A stretch of 64,000 nt of DNA from the NCBI RefSeq assembly GCF_022662375.1, contig NZ_JAKNQL010000014.1:1-64000 (forward strand). Direction: 5' to 3'. The notes under the pieces are model-generated. The model ran no database searches. It saw only the letters and a program-made list of their open reading frames with translations, and was not told the origin of the DNA. The first letter of the stretch is position 1, and every line of letters starts with the position of its first letter. The DNA comes from Pseudomonas sp. CROZ-RG-20F-R04-15. GTDB lineage: Bacteria > Pseudomonadota > Gammaproteobacteria > Pseudomonadales > Pseudomonadaceae. The position numbers and the translations under genes were made by a program. This document shows positions 32,402 to 40,384 of this stretch, one piece after another.

Positions 32402-34348
32402 ATGAACATCAAACAGAAATTGACGTGGGCGTTTGCAGTCATCGCCTGCTTGCCGGTGGTGCTGGTCGCGACCCTGGTGGTGATGAACCTGCGCAGCGAT
32501 GCCCGGGACAACTTTGTCGACGGCAGCGGTCGCGAGATCCGCCAGGTCAGCAATGCCATGCAGCTGTTTTTTGACGGCATCAGCCAGAACGTCGATTACC
32601 TGGCGTCGCAACCGCTGATCAAAAACACCGACGACAGCCTCAAGACCTACATGAGTGCCAACGCCGAATCGGTGCCGCAAGGCGAGATGGACAAAAAGGT
32701 CTTCGCATTCCTCCAGGATCTGGGTAACGCCCACCCGGCTTACGCCTATGCCATCGTCGGCACCGCTGCCGGCGGTTATGTGTCGTGGCCGGACGACCCC
32801 AAACTCAACAACTACGACCCGCGCCAGCGGCCGTGGTACAAGGCCGCCCAGGCCAAACCGGGCAAACCGTTCCGTACCGCCGCTTATTACTGGGCGCAGG
32901 ACGATGCGACCTACGTCAGCACCGTGCGCACCATCGACAACAAACTCGGCAGCAACGGCGGCGTGGTGAGTATCGACGTGACGCTCAAGCAGCTCACCGA
33001 GATCGTCAAACAGATCAAGCTGGGCGAAACCGGCTACCTGATGCTCCTGGAAAACAGCGGCACGGTGCTGGTCGATCCAAAACAGCCGGAACACAACTTC
33101 AAGCCGCTGGACAGCCTCGGCGAAGGCTATGCGCAACTGGCCAAGGCCGGCAAAGGTCTGGTGGAGGTCGAGCTTAACGGTGAGCGCTACATGGCCAACG
33201 TCTGGCCGTCGGAGCAGTTGGGCTGGACCTTCGTCGGCCTGATCAAGCAGAGCGATGTGATGAGCTCAGCCACGCAACTGACCTGGCTGATCGCAATTAT
33301 CGCCGCCGTACTGGCCGTGCTGTTCGCCGTGGTCGGCGCCAGTTTCGCCAGCCTGATCGTGCGCCCGATCCGCAGCGTCGCCAGTGGTCTGGAAGGCATC
33401 GCGCAGGGCGAAGGCGACCTGACCAAAAACCTCGACATCCGTGGCAATGATGAAACCGCGCAACTGGCCAACTGGTTCAATCAATTCCTTACCGCAATCC
33501 GCAGCCTGATCCAGCACATCGGCGGTGCCGCCGGGAAAATCCTCGCAACCTCGCAGAGCTCGACCCGGGTGTCGAGCGACATGGCCGAAGCGGCCGGGCG
33601 TCAGCGCGAAGCCGTCGACATGGTCTCGACCGCGTTCCACGAAATGGTCGCCACCGCCAACGAGGTTGCGCGCTCGTGCAGTCAGGCGGCGGACTCCGCC
33701 GACAGCGGTCAGCGTCAAGCCCGTCAAGGCCAGCAGCAGATTGATGCGGCGGTAAACAGCGTCGACCAATTGAGCCAGGAGCTGGAGCAATCGGCGCAGT
33801 CGATGCAGCAACTGGAGCGCGACAGCAACGATATCCAGTCGATCCTCGGCACCATCCGTTCCATCGCCGAACAGACCAACCTGCTGGCGCTCAACGCCGC
33901 GATCGAAGCGGCGCGTGCCGGTGAACAGGGTCGCGGCTTTGCCGTGGTCGCCGACGAGGTGCGCGCACTGGCCAAACGCACGGCGGATTCGACGGCAGAG
34001 ATCGATGGCCTGCTCGGTAATCTGGCCAAACGCACCAGTCAGGTCACCCAGCAGATGCACGCCAGCCTGCAGGTCTCGCAGCAGTCGGTGACGCGCATTG
34101 GCGAGGCGCGCGAAAGTTTCGGGCAGATCCGCGAGTCAGTGGACGTGATCCGCGACATGAACACGCAGATCGCCACCGCCGCCGAAGAACAGCATCAAGT
34201 GGCTGAGGACATCAATCGGCACATCAGCCAGATTCATGGCGATGCGCAGTTGGTGGCGGAACTGGCCAACTCGGCGCGTCTGGATTCGCAGAGTCTGGCG
34301 GGGTTGTCGAATGAGCTGGATGGGTTGGTCAGACGGTTTCGTACCTGA
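32402..34348 (+). CDS. Methyl-accepting chemotaxis protein with dCache sensor
   Basis: A 648-residue chemoreceptor. A membrane segment (residues about 7-30) precedes a periplasmic dCache domain (about 35-285), a second membrane segment near 290-315, a HAMP domain and the cytoplasmic signalling hairpin with EQTNLLALNAAIEAARAGEQ. The sensor has YDPRQRPWYKAA, the type of motif used by amino-acid-binding dCache receptors. ATG 32402 follows GGAG; the frame runs further upstream without a start. A flagellar-type promoter may lie upstream. The ligand is not known. Confidence 0.9.
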   Translation: MNIKQKLTWAFAVIACLPVVLVATLVVMNLRSDARDNFVDGSGREIRQVSNAMQLFFDGISQNVDYLASQPLIKNTDDSLKTYMSANAESVPQGEMDKKVFAFLQDLGNAHPAYAYAIVGTAAGGYVSWPDDPKLNNYDPRQRPWYKAAQAKPGKPFRTAAYYWAQDDATYVSTVRTIDNKLGSNGGVVSIDVTLKQLTEIVKQIKLGETGYLMLLENSGTVLVDPKQPEHNFKPLDSLGEGYAQLAKAGKGLVEVELNGERYMANVWPSEQLGWTFVGLIKQSDVMSSATQLTWLIAIIAAVLAVLFAVVGASFASLIVRPIRSVASGLEGIAQGEGDLTKNLDIRGNDETAQLANWFNQFLTAIRSLIQHIGGAAGKILATSQSSTRVSSDMAEAAGRQREAVDMVSTAFHEMVATANEVARSCSQAADSADSGQRQARQGQQQIDAAVNSVDQLSQELEQSAQSMQQLERDSNDIQSILGTIRSIAEQTNLLALNAAIEAARAGEQGRGFAVVADEVRALAKRTADSTAEIDGLLGNLAKRTSQVTQQMHASLQVSQQSVTRIGEARESFGQIRESVDVIRDMNTQIATAAEEQHQVAEDINRHISQIHGDAQLVAELANSARLDSQSLAGLSNELDGLVRRFRT

Positions 34349-34357
34349 ACCTCAAAA

Positions 34358-34586
34358 GCCCCCTCATCGGAACGCCGCCCGCCCAGCCCTCTCCCGGAGG
34401 GAGAGGGGGCTGACCGAGGTGTCTGGCGTTGTGCATCGACCTGAAATACCGCGTCGAATATGGCTTGGCAGAATTCTCCAAATCAGTTCGATTCCGGATT
34501 CAGCACAACTCTCTCAGTTCGGTGTAACTCCGAAGCATCCCCCAATCAGTCCCCTCTCCCTTTGGGAGAGGGCTAGGGTGAGGGGC
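34358..34586. repeat. Inverted pair of the CTCTCCC-type repeat unit (copy B)
   Basis: The left half (CCCTCTCCCGGAGGGAGAGG, then GGGCTGACCGAGGTGTCTGG) matches the complement of the right half of copy A very closely, and the right half ends GGGAGAGGGCTAGGGTGAGG. The element fills the 248-bp gap between the chemoreceptor and the thiolase genes, which converge, so it could act as a bidirectional terminator. Confidence 0.72.
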
Positions 34587-34596
34587 TCTTCAAGCG

Positions 34597-35874
34597 TCAG
34601 CGTTCGATGATGGCGGTGACGCCCTGCCCACCCGCCGCACAAATCGAAATCAGCCCCCTGCCCTTCCCCGCCGCGTCCAGCAACTTCGCCAGGTTCGCCA
34701 CGATACGCCCACCGGTCGCAGCAAACGGATGCCCGGCCGCCAGCGAACTGCCCTTCACATTCAGCCGGCTACGATCAATCGAACCCAGTGGCGCATCAAG
34801 GCCCAGCCGGGTTTTGCAGTATTCGGGATCTTCCCAGGCCTTCAACGTACACAGCACCTGCGCCGCAAAAGCCTCGTGTATTTCGTAGTAATCGAAGTCC
34901 TGCAAGGTCAGCCCGTTGCGTGCCAGCAACCGTGGCACGGCGTACACCGGCGCCATCAGCAGCCCTTCGGCGCCGTTGACGAAATCCACTGCCGCCGCTT
35001 CGCCGTCACGCAGATACGCGAGGATCGGCAAGCCACGTTCATTCGCCCACTCTTCACTGCCGAGCAGCACCACGGAAGCACCATCGGTCAGCGGCGTGGA
35101 GTTGCCTGCCGTCAGTGTGCCTTTCGCGCTTTTTTCGAACGCCGGTTTCAGCGTCGCGAGTTTTTCCAGGGTCAGGTCCGGGCGCAGGTTGTTATCGCGA
35201 GTCAGGCCGAGAAAGGGCGTCATCAGGTCGTTGTGCCAGCCTTCGCTGTAGGACGCAGCCAGTTTGTGGTGACTTTCGAGGGCCAGTTGATCCTGCTCTT
35301 CACGCGGGATCTGCCAGGTCTGCGCCATCAACTCACAGTGCTGGCCCATCGACAGGCCCGTGCGCGGTTCGCCGTTGCGTGGAAATTCCGGGATCAGATG
35401 TTGAGGCCGCAGTTGCAGAAAGGTTTTCAGCTTGTCGCCGGTGGTTTTGGCGCGGTTGGCTTGCAGGAGGATTTTGCGCAGGCCTTCGCTGACGCTGATC
35501 GGTGCGTCCGAGGTGGTGTCGACACCGCCGGCGATGCCGCAGTCGATCTGGCCGAGGGCGATCTTGTTCGCCACCAGGATCGCCGCTTCCAGGCCAGTGC
35601 CGCAGGCTTGCTGAATGTCGTAGGCGGGTGTCGCTGGTGACAGGCGCGAGCCGAGCACGCATTCACGGGTCAGGTTCATATCTCGTGACAATTTCAGCAC
35701 CGCGCCTGCGACCACTTCGCCAATGCGCAGGCCGTGCAGGTTGTAGCGTTCGATCAGGCCTTCGAGGGCGGCGGTGAGCATCGCTTGATTACTCGCCGTG
35801 GCGTACGGCCCGTTGGAACGGGCGAAGGGAATGCGGTTACCGCCGATGATCGCGACGCGGCGCAGCTGACTCAT
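34597..35874 (-). CDS. Acetyl-CoA C-acyltransferase (thiolase)
   Basis: A 425-residue thiolase (FadI/YfcY-like). The acyl-carrying cysteine is Cys91 in QQACGTGLEAA; the conserved histidines are in YEIHEAFAAQ and AGHPFAATGGR, and the second cysteine in CAAGGQGVTA. It makes or breaks beta-ketoacyl-CoA. AAGGAGT precedes the ATG. It diverges from a FabG-like reductase gene followed by a MaoC hydratase gene; this set (thiolase, reductase, hydratase) could run a short acyl-CoA elongation or degradation cycle. P. aeruginosa has the counterpart near PA4785. Confidence 0.9.
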   Translation of the reverse strand: MSQLRRVAIIGGNRIPFARSNGPYATASNQAMLTAALEGLIERYNLHGLRIGEVVAGAVLKLSRDMNLTRECVLGSRLSPATPAYDIQQACGTGLEAAILVANKIALGQIDCGIAGGVDTTSDAPISVSEGLRKILLQANRAKTTGDKLKTFLQLRPQHLIPEFPRNGEPRTGLSMGQHCELMAQTWQIPREEQDQLALESHHKLAASYSEGWHNDLMTPFLGLTRDNNLRPDLTLEKLATLKPAFEKSAKGTLTAGNSTPLTDGASVVLLGSEEWANERGLPILAYLRDGEAAAVDFVNGAEGLLMAPVYAVPRLLARNGLTLQDFDYYEIHEAFAAQVLCTLKAWEDPEYCKTRLGLDAPLGSIDRSRLNVKGSSLAAGHPFAATGGRIVANLAKLLDAAGKGRGLISICAAGGQGVTAIIER

Positions 35875-35916
35875 GAATGACTCCTTTTCCGAAGGTTTGA
35901 ATTCACACCAATCCCT

Positions 35917-36005
35917 TGTAGGAGTGAGCCTGCTCGCGATAGCGGTGTATCAGTCAGAAAATGTTTATCTGATACACCGCTATCGCGAGCAGGCTCACTC
36001 CTACA
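35917..36005. repeat. Long perfect REP-type hairpin
   Basis: Two perfect 37-bp arms (35917-35953 and 35969-36005; outer ends TGTAGGAGTGAGCC and GGCTCACTCCTACA) enclose 15 bp. It is a REP variant located between divergent promoters (thiolase and FabG), unlike most REPs here, which lie past gene ends. Confidence 0.92.
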
Positions 36006-36158
36006 GAGGTTCAGCTGTGTTTCTGAATGTGGGTTCGGCAACACAACCGTCGAGGGCAAACTACTCTGCTGTTCTAGCGTAGGCCTTATTGCGTGGATCG
36101 AACGATTGATTGCCATCGACAGTCCACACTTTGAACCCCACCTTCTGGAGAGCGTTCC

Positions 36159-37511
36159 ATGTCTGACCGCTATATCGACTTCGCCAATTCGTCCATCGGC
36201 CATCGTCTGGTCGGGGCGCTGGGCCTGCCGTCGCCGGTGCGACTGGAACGCTGGCAGGCCGGGCGCCTGCGGCCGGTGGAAGGTGCACTGCTGATCGGCG
36301 GCGGGCCGCTGGCCGAGCGCATCAGTGCCTTCGCCAACCGTTTGACCGACGGCATCTACCGCTACGGCGAGCAACCGGCGAGCGCCGCCGAATGGATTCC
36401 CGGCCACGGCCCGAAACTCAAAGCCGTGGTGTTCGACGCCAGTGAATTGCAGCAGACCGACCAGCTCAAACAGTTGCGCGAATTCTTCCAGCCGCTGATG
36501 AAGAACCTTGAGCACAGCGCCCATCTGGTGATTCTCGGTCGTGCCCCGGAAACCCTGAGTGATCCGTTTGCCGCCAGTGCGCAACGAGCACTGGAAGGGT
36601 TTTCCCGTTCGCTGGCCAAGGAGCTGCGCAGTGGCGGCACGCTGCAACTGATCTATGTCGGCGAAGGCGCGGAAGATCAACTGGAAGGCCCGCTGCGGTT
36701 TTTCCTGTCACCGAAAAGTGCGTTCGTGTCCGGGCAAGTGATTCGCCTGACCGCGTGTGCGACGCCAGTGACGGACTGGACGCGGCCACTGGCCGGGCGC
36801 AAGGCGCTGGTCACCGGGGCGGCACGCGGTATCGGCGCGTCCATCGCGGAAACGCTGGCCCGCGATGGCGCCGAGGTGATCCTGCTCGATGTTCCCCCGG
36901 CCAAGACCGATCTTGAAGCCCTCGCCGCGCGCCTTGGCGGGCGCGCCATTACCCTCGATATCTGCGCCGAAGACGCCGCCGCGCAACTGATCGAACAGCT
37001 GCCCGACGGCCTCGACATTCTGGTGCACAACGCCGGCATCACCCGCGACAAAACCCTCGCCAACATGACGCCGGAATTCTGGGACGCGGTGCTCGCGGTC
37101 AACCTCAATGCTCCGCAAGTGCTGACCAAAGCCCTGCTCGACAGCGGCACGCTGCACGATGATGCGCGGGTCATTCTGCTGGCCTCGATCAGCGGCATTG
37201 CCGGCAATCGCGGGCAAACCAACTACGCCGCGAGCAAGGCCGGGCTGATCGGTCTGGCGCAAGCCTGGGCGCCGATGTTGCTGGAGCGCGGCATCAGCAT
37301 CAACGCCGTCGCCCCTGGTTTTATCGAAACGCAGATGACCGCACACATTCCGTTCGGCCTGCGCGAGGCCGGGCGGCGCATGAGTTCGCTCGGTCAGGGC
37401 GGCTTGCCGCAGGATGTTGCCGAAGCGGTCGCGTGGTTGGCGCAACCGGGCACCGGCGCGTTTACCGGGCAGGCGCTGCGGGTCTGTGGACAAAGTGTTC
37501 TGGGGGCGTAG
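36159..37511 (+). CDS. FabG4-type 3-oxoacyl reductase (high molecular weight)
   Basis: A 450-residue short-chain dehydrogenase. The first about 205 residues form an extra N-terminal domain with a degenerate Rossmann start (LLIGGGPLAERI), as in the large FabG4 proteins; the catalytic half holds GAARGIG (about residue 220), HNAGITRDKTLANM, the serine in LASISGIAG and YAASK. It reduces 3-oxoacyl-CoA or -ACP. GGAG precedes ATG 36159. The MaoC gene starts 3 bp after its stop, so the two are one operon. P. aeruginosa PA4786 is the apparent counterpart. Confidence 0.9.
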   Translation: MSDRYIDFANSSIGHRLVGALGLPSPVRLERWQAGRLRPVEGALLIGGGPLAERISAFANRLTDGIYRYGEQPASAAEWIPGHGPKLKAVVFDASELQQTDQLKQLREFFQPLMKNLEHSAHLVILGRAPETLSDPFAASAQRALEGFSRSLAKELRSGGTLQLIYVGEGAEDQLEGPLRFFLSPKSAFVSGQVIRLTACATPVTDWTRPLAGRKALVTGAARGIGASIAETLARDGAEVILLDVPPAKTDLEALAARLGGRAITLDICAEDAAAQLIEQLPDGLDILVHNAGITRDKTLANMTPEFWDAVLAVNLNAPQVLTKALLDSGTLHDDARVILLASISGIAGNRGQTNYAASKAGLIGLAQAWAPMLLERGISINAVAPGFIETQMTAHIPFGLREAGRRMSSLGQGGLPQDVAEAVAWLAQPGTGAFTGQALRVCGQSVLGA

Positions 37512-37513
37512 AC

Positions 37514-38368
37514 ATGAGCATCGAATGGCACACGCTGGATCGCGAACCGAGTCTGCCCGGGCTGTACGCACGGGCGGCGACGCGACGGAAAATCACCGGC
37601 ACACACTTGCCTGACGGTGGCTTGCGCTGCTGGGTCGACGTCGATGGCAAACGTCTGGCGGCCTATCGCAAGGTCTGCGGGTTCGCCGATGACGGTCTGC
37701 TGCCGCCGACGTATCCGCACATCCTCGCCTTCGCCTTGCAGATGCAATTGCTCACCGCCAAAGAGTTTCCGTTTCCACTGCTGGGGCTGATTCATCTGAG
37801 CAATCGCATTCGCCTGTTGCGGCCGATGGGCGGGATCGGTCGGGCGCAAGTGAGCGTGCGCGTGACGAATCTGCAAGCGCATCCGAAAGGTGCGACGTTC
37901 GATGTGCTGACCACCCTGGATGATCAACTTGGGCCGTTGTGGGAAGCGGAAAGCCAGATGCTTTGTCGCGGCGTGAAGCTTGAGGGCGAGGCTGTCGAGC
38001 AAACCTGGGAGCCCTCACAATCGCTGGTGGAAGTGGCGCACTGGAAAGCCCCGGCGGACATCGGACGGCAGTACGCCAAAGTCTCCGGAGACTACAACCC
38101 GATTCACTTGAGTGCGGCGAGTGCCAAGCTGTTTGGCTTTCCGACAGCGATCGCCCATGGTCTGTGGAACAAGGCGCGAACGCTCGCGGCGCTGAGCGCT
38201 CACTTGCCCAAGGCCAATCTCGAAATCGCCGTGCACTTTCGCAAACCGGTGCGCCTGCCCAGTGAGGTGACATTGCTGGCGAGTGCAGCGGGGTCCAGCG
38301 GTGAGTTGCGTCTGACCGGCGCGGGTGATCTGGAGCACATGGTCGGGCAGTGGCAGCCGATTGCCTGA
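37514..38368 (+). CDS. MaoC-family acyl dehydratase
   Basis: A 284-residue hot-dog-fold hydratase. The C-terminal MaoC domain carries the catalytic pair in SGDYNPIHLSAASAKLFGFP (Asp and His) and the following AHGLWNKARTLAA. The N-terminal half is a second, degenerate hot-dog domain. It would hydrate 2-enoyl-CoA made or used by the FabG4-type reductase encoded just before it (2-bp gap). ATG 37514 follows GGGGG; earlier starts lie inside the previous gene. Confidence 0.87.
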   Translation: MSIEWHTLDREPSLPGLYARAATRRKITGTHLPDGGLRCWVDVDGKRLAAYRKVCGFADDGLLPPTYPHILAFALQMQLLTAKEFPFPLLGLIHLSNRIRLLRPMGGIGRAQVSVRVTNLQAHPKGATFDVLTTLDDQLGPLWEAESQMLCRGVKLEGEAVEQTWEPSQSLVEVAHWKAPADIGRQYAKVSGDYNPIHLSAASAKLFGFPTAIAHGLWNKARTLAALSAHLPKANLEIAVHFRKPVRLPSEVTLLASAAGSSGELRLTGAGDLEHMVGQWQPIA

Positions 38369-38444
38369 GCCTTCGCCATACCATTAATTGTGTGTATATC
38401 ACTTAAGTTTTTTCCGCCTCCTCCGCCTTTGCCGAAAACCTCCG

Positions 38445-38470
38445 GGCCTTGATTATCAAGGCCTTTTTTT
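38445..38470 (+). terminator. Rho-independent terminator after the MaoC gene
   Basis: GGCCTTGA (38445-38452) pairs with TCAAGGCC (38456-38463), followed by seven T. The remainder of the 299-bp gap 38369-38667 is AT-richer (TATATA-like stretches near 38479 and 38519) and probably holds the lipoprotein promoter. Confidence 0.9.
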
Positions 38471-38667
38471 GTGCGCCTATATATTGGGTATTAGTCATTA
38501 CGCACTGCTCTTCATCTTATATATAAAGGCGTTAATACCAACTTGAGAATGGTGCAGAACCTGCCCCTGGACTGAGATTGAGCACAACGGTCGAAGGCAT
38601 CACCGACGACAGATCGGCGAGCCATCGAAGTCAACGAACGTTGTGACAGGTGCAAGGAATCTCCATC

Positions 38668-40251
38668 ATGAAAACTCAAGACGTGTGGTGCAAATCAGCA
38701 ATTGCTCTGGCAATGATTCTCTCCCTTGGCCTCGCCGGTTGCAGCAGCGGCGGTGGCGGCCATCACAGCAGTTCCGGCAGTTCTGCGGCGGACGGCACCG
38801 CCGGCACTGGTGGCACCTCGGGTACTGGCGGTACGGGGGGCACCGGTGATACTGCGGGCACTGGCGGCACTGGCGGCACCGGTAACACAGGTGGTACTGG
38901 CGGAACCGGCGGTACAGGTGGCACCGATCCGACCAATCCAACCAACCCGACAGATCCGACCGATCCCACCAACCCGACCAATCCAACCACCACACCGCTG
39001 GTGACCACTACGCTGGTAGAGGATGTCGGTAAAACCGTCGCTGGCGTCGGCGATGGCGTTGGCCAGATCGGTGACTCGCTGAGCAGCGTTCCTGTTGTCG
39101 GTGGCGTTGTACAAAGTGCGGCCAACACCGCCGGCAATGTCGTCAGCACCTTGGGTGACGGTGTAGCCAATGGCGTAGGCAAACTGGCCACCGATCCTAA
39201 AGGTTTGACCACCACCGTCGCATCGGTTGGCGGCGTGGTCACCGATGTCGGCAACGGCGTTTCCGACCTCAGCGGCAAACTGGCGACGGCTACCGGCAGT
39301 GTTCCGGTGGTGGGCGGTGTGGTCACCAAAGTGGCGCCTCTGCTCGACGGTGTTGGTGAGAAAGTCACCATGCTCGGCAATACTCTCGATACCACTTTGA
39401 CCAACGGCCCGACCAGTCAACTGACGAACAAACTCGGCGCTAGTCTGGTGCCGGTGATCGCCATGGTCGAAAGCACGACGGACAAGATCGGTGACGCAAC
39501 TGGTCTGGGCGATCCGCTCAAAGGCGTCATTGCGAAAGTCGGCGGCGCCGTCGATGGCCTGGGTGACAAGGTCACCGATGCCGGCAACGGTAATGCCCTG
39601 ACCAACACGCTTGGCGGTGCCTTGAGCAATACCGGCACCGCAGTCGGCAAGGCCGGTGGTCTGGTGTCCAACGGCACCGGCTCGGGCACTGGTGGAGTGG
39701 GTGGTGGTTTGGGCGGTGGCCTTGGCGGCACCGGTTTGCTGCAAACCGTCGGCGGTGCCGTGGTCAACGTCGGCGCTGGCCTGAATGCCGGCAATACCAA
39801 CGGCGTGGTCAGTGCCGGCGGCGTTACCGCTGTCGGCCTCGGTAATACCGTCGCTTCGCTCAACACCGTACTCGGCGGCTCGGGTTCACCGATCACCGCA
39901 ACGACTTCACCCTTGGCTACCGTTGGCAGCGCCCTGGGCAATGGCCTGAATCCGGTCACCAGTGCCGTCACCAACCTGACCCAGCAAGTCGGCGGGGCCA
40001 CCGGTCTCGGCTCGCCAGTCGCAGGTCTCACCGGTCAGGTCGGCGGTGCAGTCAGTAATCTGGGTGGCGCGATTGCCGCTACCAACAACCCGGTCACCAC
40101 TGCCGTCGGTGGTCTGGTCACTAACGTCGGCGGCACCGTTGCCGCTGTCGGCGGACTGGTCAACGGCGGTGCCAGCGGGGGCACCACCGGTGGCGGTCTG
40201 GGCGGCGTACTCGGCGGTTTGACCGGCGCTCTTGGAGGCAACAAACGCTAA
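38668..40251 (+). CDS. Gly/Thr-rich collagen-like lipoprotein
   Basis: A 527-residue lipoprotein. The signal peptide ends in LGLAGC with the lipid-bearing Cys25. Residues about 43-86 are Gly-Thr-Gly triplets with rare Asp/Asn, like a bacterial collagen-like stretch; residues about 87-111 are tandem [DN]PT repeats (TDPTNPTNPTDPTDP). The rest (about 112-527) is a low-complexity array of Val/Leu-Gly units (VPVVGGVV, VGGAVSNLGG) with no cysteines and no TPS or enzymatic domain that I can see. ATG 38668 follows AAGGAA. A TpsB-type transporter gene follows after a terminator, so export to the cell surface as an adhesin or matrix protein is a reasonable inference. Confidence 0.8.
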   Translation: MKTQDVWCKSAIALAMILSLGLAGCSSGGGGHHSSSGSSAADGTAGTGGTSGTGGTGGTGDTAGTGGTGGTGNTGGTGGTGGTGGTDPTNPTNPTDPTDPTNPTNPTTTPLVTTTLVEDVGKTVAGVGDGVGQIGDSLSSVPVVGGVVQSAANTAGNVVSTLGDGVANGVGKLATDPKGLTTTVASVGGVVTDVGNGVSDLSGKLATATGSVPVVGGVVTKVAPLLDGVGEKVTMLGNTLDTTLTNGPTSQLTNKLGASLVPVIAMVESTTDKIGDATGLGDPLKGVIAKVGGAVDGLGDKVTDAGNGNALTNTLGGALSNTGTAVGKAGGLVSNGTGSGTGGVGGGLGGGLGGTGLLQTVGGAVVNVGAGLNAGNTNGVVSAGGVTAVGLGNTVASLNTVLGGSGSPITATTSPLATVGSALGNGLNPVTSAVTNLTQQVGGATGLGSPVAGLTGQVGGAVSNLGGAIAATNNPVTTAVGGLVTNVGGTVAAVGGLVNGGASGGTTGGGLGGVLGGLTGALGGNKR

Positions 40252-40305
40252 ATTGCACCTGGCCGATTCGACGGCCTCACCTACAGCGCCTACGCTTGGT
40301 TGAGG

Positions 40306-40337
40306 GCGGAAGATTCCCACGAGTCTTCCGCTTTTTT
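40306..40337 (+). terminator. Rho-independent terminator after the lipoprotein gene
   Basis: GCGGAAGA (40306-40313) pairs with TCTTCCGC (40324-40331), followed by six T. It lies 55 bp past the lipoprotein stop and 48 bp before the TpsB start, so the transporter is made by read-through or from its own promoter. Confidence 0.88.
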
Positions 40338-40384
40338 CTTAGGAGAATTCAGCCCAGTGCTGTGATCTGACCATGGAGTGTCCT

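Noticed and set aside
38695..39744. Minus-strand frame opposite the collagen-like lipoprotein
   Set aside because: It mirrors the low-complexity repeat; the sense strand has a lipoprotein signal and ribosome-binding site.
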